Below the pieces are notes generated by a model. That model made no database searches, was not told where the DNA came from, and saw only the letters and a list, made by a program, of their open reading frames with translations. Shown here piece after piece: positions 59,154-64,000 of a stretch of 64,000 nucleotides of DNA. A program made the position numbers and the translations under genes. Source of the stretch: Paenibacillus glycanilyticus NBRC 16618. Lineage in GTDB: Bacteria; Bacillota; Bacilli; Paenibacillales; Paenibacillaceae. Position 1 is the first letter of the stretch, and every line of letters starts with the position of its first letter. Where the stretch lies: positions 62,001 through 126,000 of the forward strand of contig NZ_BILY01000004.1 of the NCBI RefSeq assembly GCF_004000805.1. The letters run 5' to 3'.

Positions 59154-60614
59154 ATGGGACATCCCACTATTTATCCAACCGGGGCAACGGTATATTTGCC
59201 CGAGAAAGCATGGAGCGGTTATACGATTTTCCAGGCGGCCAACGTTGGCGCCCTGCTGATTGATATGAGCGGCAAAGAGGTTCACTTGTGGAAAGGTCTG
59301 CGAGGCTTCCCGAACAAAATTTTGCCGGGCGGTTACGTGGTAGGCAGCACGAAGGAACGCGATCCGAAATACGGCTTCCAGGATGAAGCCGATCTGGTGC
59401 AAGTGGATTGGAACGGCAATATCGTATGGAAATTCAACCGCCTCGAATACATAGAGGATCCGGGCTACGAGCCGGAGTGGATGGCACGCGCGCATCATGA
59501 TTACCAGCGCGAAGGCAATCCGGTTGGCTACTATGCTCCGGGACAGGAACCGCAGACAAACGGCGGACGCACCCTCATTCTTGCTCACCGCAACGTAACC
59601 AAGCCGGAGATCTCCGATAAACTGCTGCTTGACGACGTTATTCTCGAAGTGGACTGGGAAGGCAATATCCTGTGGCAATGGGCGGTAAGCGATCATTTCG
59701 AAGAGCTTGGCTTTGACGAAGCGGCGAAAAACGTGCTGTTCCGCGATCCTAACGGACGTCACTTCGGCGGCAATACGGGCGGCGACTGGATGCATATCAA
59801 CTCCGCGTCGTGGGTAGGTCCGAACAAGTTTTACGATGCCGGCGACGAGCGCTTCCACCCGGACAACATTATCTGGGATGCGAGAGAATCCAATATTATC
59901 GCCATTACGGACCGCCAAACCGGCAAAATCGTCTGGCAGCTTGGCCCGGACTACTCGAAGCCGGAAGTGAAGCATTTGGGCTGGATTATCGGTCAGCATC
60001 ATGCCCATATCATTCCGCAAGGCTTGCCTGGCGAAGGCAATCTGCTTGTATTCGATAACGGCGGCTGGGGCGGCTACGGTCTTCCGAACCCTGCATCTCC
60101 TTACGGCATCAAAAATGCCGTCCGCGATCATTCCCGTATTCTCGAGATCAATCCGGTCACTCTCGAGATTGAATGGCAATATACGCCAACGGAAGCCGGC
60201 TTTATGGCTCCGCTCGATTCCTATCGTTTCTACAGCCCGTACATCAGCTCCGCGCAGCGCCTGCCTAACGGCAATACGCTGATTACCGAAGGCGCCGACG
60301 GCCGGATTTTCGAGGTGACGAGCGAGCATGAACTGGTATGGGAGTACATCTCCCCTTACAAGAACAAAATTAACGCCAACATGGTTTACCGCGCTTACCG
60401 CGTCCCTTACGAGTGGGTGCCTCAGCTCGAGAAGCCTGTTGAAGAAGCGATTGTTCCGCTTGACGTTGCCGACTACCGGGTGCCGGGCGCAGCGGCAAAA
60501 GGAACCGATTCGGTTGTGGAGGTCGTAGGCACCGGAGAGTACGGCGAAGGCGCCTTCTGCGTCGCAACCGTCGAAGAAAACCCAAGCACGGCCGAATCCG
60601 GAGAAGAAAGCTGA
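59154..60614 (+). CDS. Arylsulfotransferase (ASST)-family protein without a signal peptide
   Basis: 486 residues from the ATG at 59154 (AAGGAGTGTTGAGC before it). The six-bladed propeller of PF05935-type arylsulfate sulfotransferases is recognised by repeated blade motifs VDWNGNIVWKFNRLEYIED, VDWEGNILWQWAVSDHFEEL and TLEIEWQYTPTEAGFM, and by His-rich loops GQHHAHIIP and DWMHINSAS. Such enzymes move sulfate from one phenol to another. Family members are usually periplasmic, with a signal peptide; here there is none, so a cytoplasmic role is predicted, coupled with the sulfonate-type importer that follows. His residues cannot be assigned to the catalytic set with certainty. Confidence 0.82.
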   Translation: MGHPTIYPTGATVYLPEKAWSGYTIFQAANVGALLIDMSGKEVHLWKGLRGFPNKILPGGYVVGSTKERDPKYGFQDEADLVQVDWNGNIVWKFNRLEYIEDPGYEPEWMARAHHDYQREGNPVGYYAPGQEPQTNGGRTLILAHRNVTKPEISDKLLLDDVILEVDWEGNILWQWAVSDHFEELGFDEAAKNVLFRDPNGRHFGGNTGGDWMHINSASWVGPNKFYDAGDERFHPDNIIWDARESNIIAITDRQTGKIVWQLGPDYSKPEVKHLGWIIGQHHAHIIPQGLPGEGNLLVFDNGGWGGYGLPNPASPYGIKNAVRDHSRILEINPVTLEIEWQYTPTEAGFMAPLDSYRFYSPYISSAQRLPNGNTLITEGADGRIFEVTSEHELVWEYISPYKNKINANMVYRAYRVPYEWVPQLEKPVEEAIVPLDVADYRVPGAAAKGTDSVVEVVGTGEYGEGAFCVATVEENPSTAESGEES

Positions 60615-60625
60615 GGCGAAGTTAG

Positions 60626-61666
60626 ATGAAAAAGTTCGGTATTCTCGCAACGGTTCTGGCCGTTACCTTCACCCTTGCCGCATGCGGCGGCAAGGATAAT
60701 AATAAGCCGGCAGCGGCTGAAGCGAATTCGGCGAACAGCCAGCAGGCTGAAGCAGCTGCTGACCCGATTAAGATTAAAATCGCGGACACCGCAACTAACC
60801 CCGTGCTCCGCGTAGCGAAGAGCAAAGGCTTCCTCGAGAAATACGGCATTGATGCCGACATCATTACCTTCGCTACGCCTGCGGAGGGTATTAACTCCTT
60901 GTTCATCAAGCAGGCGGATATCGGCTGGGGCGCAGACTTCCCGTCGCTGAACGCGGTAAGCAAAGGCGACTTCTCGATTATTGCCGCGACTGGCACGGAT
61001 ACCGAGGCATCCGCTGCCCAGTGGAAGCTGTTTGTCCGGGATGAAATCCAGTCCCCTGCCGATCTAAAGGGCAAAAAGCTAAGCACCCTTCGCGGCACGT
61101 TCCTCCCTTACTTGTGGGATGTTTATTTGAAGGATAACGGCGTAGCGGTAGCCGATACGAAGGAGATTGGGCAAGGCGGCTTCGACGAGGCTTACGTTGC
61201 GCTCAAAAAGGGCGAAATCGACGCCAGCTGGGTCATAGGCGCTACGCTGATCGATAAGTTCAAGGCAATTGAAGGCGTTCACGAGCTGACCGATATGTCC
61301 AAAACATCGGTTCGGATCGGCGGTACCATTATCGCCCCTAACTCCTTGATCAAGGACCATCCGCAGGCGGTCGCCAACTTCCTGAAGGCCTTGGATGAGA
61401 CCTCGAAGTATATTACGGCTAATCCGGACGAAACAGCCGACATCCTATTTGCGGAAACCAAGCAGCCGAAGGAAGCAACCATCCGGGATTTGGCTACGAA
61501 CAACTGGAAAGTTGGCTTTACCCAGCAATCCTTCGACAGCCTTACGAATCAGAAAAATTACATGGTGGGAGCCGGCATTATTAAGAACGACTTCAACCTC
61601 GCCGATAAGCTGAGTCTGGATAGCGTGCAGCAGGCGGTACCCGATCAGTTCACCTATAAGAAATAA
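60626..61666 (+). CDS. SsuA-like sulfonate/taurine-type substrate-binding lipoprotein
   Basis: 346 residues. The signal peptide ends in the lipobox FTLAACGGKD. The mature protein has the TauA/SsuA/NMT1 fold: KIADTATNPVLRVAKSKGF, DIITFATPAEGINSLFIKQA, TGTDTEASAAQWKLFVRDEI, DVYLKDNGVAV. Residue patterns resemble aliphatic-sulfonate or taurine binding proteins, but neighbouring arylsulfotransferase suggests an aryl sulfate or sulfonate. It follows the ASST gene by 11 bp. Confidence 0.9.
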   Translation: MKKFGILATVLAVTFTLAACGGKDNNKPAAAEANSANSQQAEAAADPIKIKIADTATNPVLRVAKSKGFLEKYGIDADIITFATPAEGINSLFIKQADIGWGADFPSLNAVSKGDFSIIAATGTDTEASAAQWKLFVRDEIQSPADLKGKKLSTLRGTFLPYLWDVYLKDNGVAVADTKEIGQGGFDEAYVALKKGEIDASWVIGATLIDKFKAIEGVHELTDMSKTSVRIGGTIIAPNSLIKDHPQAVANFLKALDETSKYITANPDETADILFAETKQPKEATIRDLATNNWKVGFTQQSFDSLTNQKNYMVGAGIIKNDFNLADKLSLDSVQQAVPDQFTYKK

Positions 61667-61679
61667 GGAGAGATGACAA

Positions 61680-62495
61680 ATGGTGTTGAATACGAGTCCA
61701 TCTCCAAATACGATTACGATCGAACGGCTCAACAAGAGTTACTCGGAGGTTAAGCCAGGCTCGGGCGGCTCCGTTCATTACATCATCAAAGATATCGATC
61801 TGGTCGTGAAGGGCGGGGAATTTTTCGTTCTTCTGGGTCCAAGCGGCTGCGGCAAATCCACGCTGCTCAATATGATCGCAGGCTTTGTCTCCAAGACCGG
61901 AGGCAGCCTGCGCGTCGGGAACGATGAAGTCGACAAGCCCGGCAAGGAAAGAGCGGTTGTCTTCCAGCAGGCGGACTCCTCCCTCTTCCCTTGGCTGACG
62001 GTCCGGCAAAACGTTGAGTTCGGCCTGAAAATGAAAAAGATGCCAAAGGACCAGCGCAAGGAAATATCGGACCGCTATATCCGGCTTGTCGGGTTGTACG
62101 GCCATGAGAACAAATTCCCGCGCGAATTGTCCGGCGGTATGAAGCAGCGCGTTCAGCTTGCCCGCGTATTAGCCAATGATCCGGCGATTCTGCTGATGGA
62201 TGAACCGTTTGGCGCCTTGGACGCCATGACAAGACGGATCATGCAGAAGGAATTAAGCCAGATTTGGCGGGAAACCGGCAAGACGGTGATTTTCGTCACC
62301 CACGATATTCAGGAAGCGCTGCTGCTGGGACAACGGATCGCCGTTATGTCTACCGGACCTAATGCCAAGATCTCCAGCATCTATCAGGTTCCGCTCGGCT
62401 ATCCGCGCGATCCGGCCTCCCCGGAGCTGAACGAGCTTCAGCGCCATATCCAGTCTCACTTTGACGCCGAGCTGGAAGGAGGCATGTACCCGTGA
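61680..62495 (+). CDS. SsuB/TauB-like ABC transporter ATPase
   Basis: 271 residues, GGAGAGATGACAA before the ATG. Walker A GPSGCGKSTLLNMI, Q-loop VVFQQADSSLFPWLTVRQNV, signature LSGGMKQRVQLARVL, Walker B ILLMDEPFGALDAMT and the H-loop VIFVTHDIQEAL are all intact. It has the NitT/TauT pattern (SSLFPWLTVRQNVEFGLKMK). Downstream the SsuC gene overlaps it by 4 nt (GTGA). Confidence 0.95.
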   Translation: MVLNTSPSPNTITIERLNKSYSEVKPGSGGSVHYIIKDIDLVVKGGEFFVLLGPSGCGKSTLLNMIAGFVSKTGGSLRVGNDEVDKPGKERAVVFQQADSSLFPWLTVRQNVEFGLKMKKMPKDQRKEISDRYIRLVGLYGHENKFPRELSGGMKQRVQLARVLANDPAILLMDEPFGALDAMTRRIMQKELSQIWRETGKTVIFVTHDIQEALLLGQRIAVMSTGPNAKISSIYQVPLGYPRDPASPELNELQRHIQSHFDAELEGGMYP

Positions 62496-63271
62496 AGGTT
62501 TTGCAAAAGAAATGGGTAACGATTCCGCTGCTGTGGGTCATCACCTTCATCGTTTGGCAGGTTGGCGCATGGATCTATGGTCCTGAGATTATTCCGAGTC
62601 CTGCCGCTACCTGGCAAGGAGCGCGGGAGCTGCTCAGTGACGGTTCATTAATGAAATATATCGGCATCAGCTTCTACCGGGTATTCGCCGGCTGGGCGCT
62701 TGGCAGCCTTCTTGCCATTCCGATTGGACTTACCATCGGCAAAGTAACCGCCATCCGCGTCTTTGCGGAGCCGTTCCTGAACTTTGTCCGGTTTATCCCT
62801 CCTATCGCGTTTATTACGCTGTTCCTCGTATGGTTCGGCATTGGCGAGCAGTCGAAGATTGCTCTCATTATGTACGCGACCCTATTTATCGTCATTATTA
62901 ATACGTTAACCGGCGTTCTCGCTATTGAAGAGGACCGGATCCGCTCGGCCCGCAGCATGGGCGCTTCCGAATGGCAGATTTTGCTCCATGTCGTCATTCC
63001 GGCCACCACGCCTTATATTTTCACCGGCATCCGGCTTGCTATGGGTACCTCGTACATGGCAATCATAGGCGCCGAGATGATTGCCGCGAACGAAGGCGTA
63101 GGCTTCCTCATCTGGAACTCCAGACTTTACTTCCGTACAGACTGGATCTTTGTCGGATTGATCAGCCTTGGCCTGATGGGCTTCCTGACCGACCGCATCG
63201 TCGGCTGGCTGGGCAGCAAGCTGCTGTTCCGGTACGGCGTCATTAACACGACGGCCCTTCGCCGCCGCTAA
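62492..63271 (+). CDS. SsuC/TauC-like ABC transporter permease
   Basis: 259 residues, GTG start at 62492 inside the SsuB stop, with GGAAGGAGG ahead. Six membrane helices (IPLLWVITFIVWQVGAWIYG; VFAGWALGSLLAIPIGLTIG; and others), with the EAA loop RSARSMGASEWQILLHVVIP. End of the operon; a terminator follows at 63314. Confidence 0.94.
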   Translation: MKVLQKKWVTIPLLWVITFIVWQVGAWIYGPEIIPSPAATWQGARELLSDGSLMKYIGISFYRVFAGWALGSLLAIPIGLTIGKVTAIRVFAEPFLNFVRFIPPIAFITLFLVWFGIGEQSKIALIMYATLFIVIINTLTGVLAIEEDRIRSARSMGASEWQILLHVVIPATTPYIFTGIRLAMGTSYMAIIGAEMIAANEGVGFLIWNSRLYFRTDWIFVGLISLGLMGFLTDRIVGWLGSKLLFRYGVINTTALRRR

Positions 63272-63313
63272 GAAAATCTCTATCGAAGCCTCTCGAAGAT
63301 ATTGCGGTAACAA

Positions 63314-63361
63314 AAGAGCTGTCTCCAGGCCGGTCGTGACCGAAACCTGGAGACAGCTCTT
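63314..63361. terminator. Terminator at the end of the operon
   Basis: AAGAGCTGTCTCCAGG pairs perfectly with CCTGGAGACAGCTCTT around a 16-nt loop that itself holds CGGTCGTGACCG. It stands between convergent genes and can stop both. Confidence 0.9.
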
Positions 63362-63363
63362 AT

Positions 63364-64000
63364 TCATGATCCGGCGGCACCGCAGCTCTGCCGCACGATC
63401 AGCTCCGGCGCAACCATAACCGAGCTCGACTGCAGCTGGCCGTTCATCAGGTCATACAGCATTAGAGCCGCCAGTAAACCAATCTTCTCCTTATCCTGTC
63501 TTACGGTTGTCAGCGGAGGAGTGATGTATTGGCATGCCTCGATATCGTCGCAGCCGATAACGGCAACATCCCCCGGGACGTTCAGCCCCTTCTCCCTGAT
63601 TGCCCGAATCGCCCCAATCGCAAGCAGATCGGAAGCCGCGAATACCGCGCGCGGAACTTGCCCCGCTTCAATCATCCCCAGCATCGCCTCATAACCGGAA
63701 TGCTCGAAAAAGTCGCTCCCGTTCCGGAAGAACGTCTCCGTGACAGGCAAGCCGTAACGCTGCAAGGCCTCCCTGTACGATTGCTCCCGGAACTGCGAGA
63801 TCCGGCTTGTCCCCGAGCAGCCGATAAAGCCAAATTCCTTGTATCCCTGCAGGTAAAAGTGCTCCACAGCCCTGTTCGAAATATGGCTGTTGTCCGACAT
63901 GACGTAACCGGACCGGTTGCCGGTCAGCTCAAGATCGATTCCGATGCACGGAATTTCGCTTTGATCGAGCTCTCCGATGCCCGAGTCAATCTCGTCGCCG
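63364..64000 (-). CDS. LacI/GalR-family regulator (5' end beyond window)
   Basis: The minus-strand frame is open from 63364 to the window end. It encodes the C-terminal effector-binding domain of a LacI/CcpA-type repressor: IPCIGIDLELTGNRSGYVMS, NRAVEHFYLQGYKEFGFIG, AVFAASDLLAIGAIRAIREK, DVAVIGCDDIEACQYITPPL. The DNA-binding domain lies outside the window. About 212 codons are seen of about 340 expected. It ends 2 bp after the terminator. Confidence 0.92.
   Translation of the reverse strand, partial: GDEIDSGIGELDQSEIPCIGIDLELTGNRSGYVMSDNSHISNRAVEHFYLQGYKEFGFIGCSGTSRISQFREQSYREALQRYGLPVTETFFRNGSDFFEHSGYEAMLGMIEAGQVPRAVFAASDLLAIGAIRAIREKGLNVPGDVAVIGCDDIEACQYITPPLTTVRQDKEKIGLLAALMLYDLMNGQLQSSSVMVAPELIVRQSCGAAGS

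Noticed and set aside
59127..60650. A 507-codon minus-strand frame over the arylsulfotransferase gene
   Set aside because: Shadow of the propeller gene; no ribosome site, and the plus strand is an operon with consistent spacing.

Overview
The window looks like a chromosomal segment of a Paenibacillus-type Bacillota. The grounds are strong AGGAGG-type ribosome binding sites, frequent TTG and GTG starts, many AraC/YesN-type regulators next to sugar genes, Lpl/Ytc-type sugar ABC transporters, SLH-anchored and stalk-domain (copper-amine-oxidase N-terminal) surface proteins, and a single-chain DhaK-DhaL kinase. No rRNA, tRNA, CRISPR array, phage block or intact insertion sequence was seen.

Region 1 (1-10.2 kb): a LacI regulator cut by the window edge; a ThuA/Gfo-Idh-MocA pair divergent from an AraC regulator; a glycerol module (PocR-type AraC regulator, gldA, fused dihydroxyacetone kinase) that converts glycerol to dihydroxyacetone phosphate; then a small DinB/NTF2-like pair divergent from a LysR gene. 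Region 2 (10.2-11.2 kb) is a scrap zone with two broken genes and TTGGATT repeats.

Region 3 (11.3-29.9 kb) is a carbohydrate locus. It holds an aldose-epimerase-like protein, a giant DUF5107-TPR protein, a GH36 alpha-galactosidase, a YesM/YesN two-component system, a sugar ABC importer and a GH2 beta-mannosidase, with two AraC regulators. Alpha-galactosidase plus beta-mannosidase suggests use of galactomannan oligosaccharides. The promoters of the DUF5107 and GH36 genes share one gap-free architecture: two 11-bp direct repeats 21 bp apart and a TACGAT -10 box. They are therefore probably one regulon of the AraC protein lying between them.

Region 4 (30.2-40.6 kb): namA-type ene-reductase with a divergent LysR, a stalk-domain protein, an alpha/beta hydrolase with a coupled mini-ORF, a heterodimeric ABC exporter with both halves broken, and an aminotransferase. 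Region 5 (40.6-55.2 kb) is visibly more AT-rich and accessory: small lipoproteins, P-loop kinases, an SMI1/KNR4 protein, a WG-repeat protein, gene remnants, a dispersed palindromic repeat, and a 981-residue Big2/SLH surface protein flanked by a repeat pair and short-repeat arrays.

Region 6 (55.2-64 kb): GH42 beta-galactosidase with a divergent AraC regulator, then a five-gene operon MarR - arylsulfotransferase-like - SsuA/SsuB/SsuC-like importer, preceded by a promoter and a leader that ends in a terminator, and finally a second LacI gene cut by the window end.

The most unusual signals are a 124-bp unit present twice (32.4 and 55.1 kb) that reads as a promoter, a C-rich RNA of about 62 nt and a terminator; the paired AraC promoters; a tiny ORF plus terminator ahead of the aminotransferase; the arrays around the Big2/SLH gene; and a deletion scar that removed the facing 5' ends of a LysR/oxidoreductase pair.
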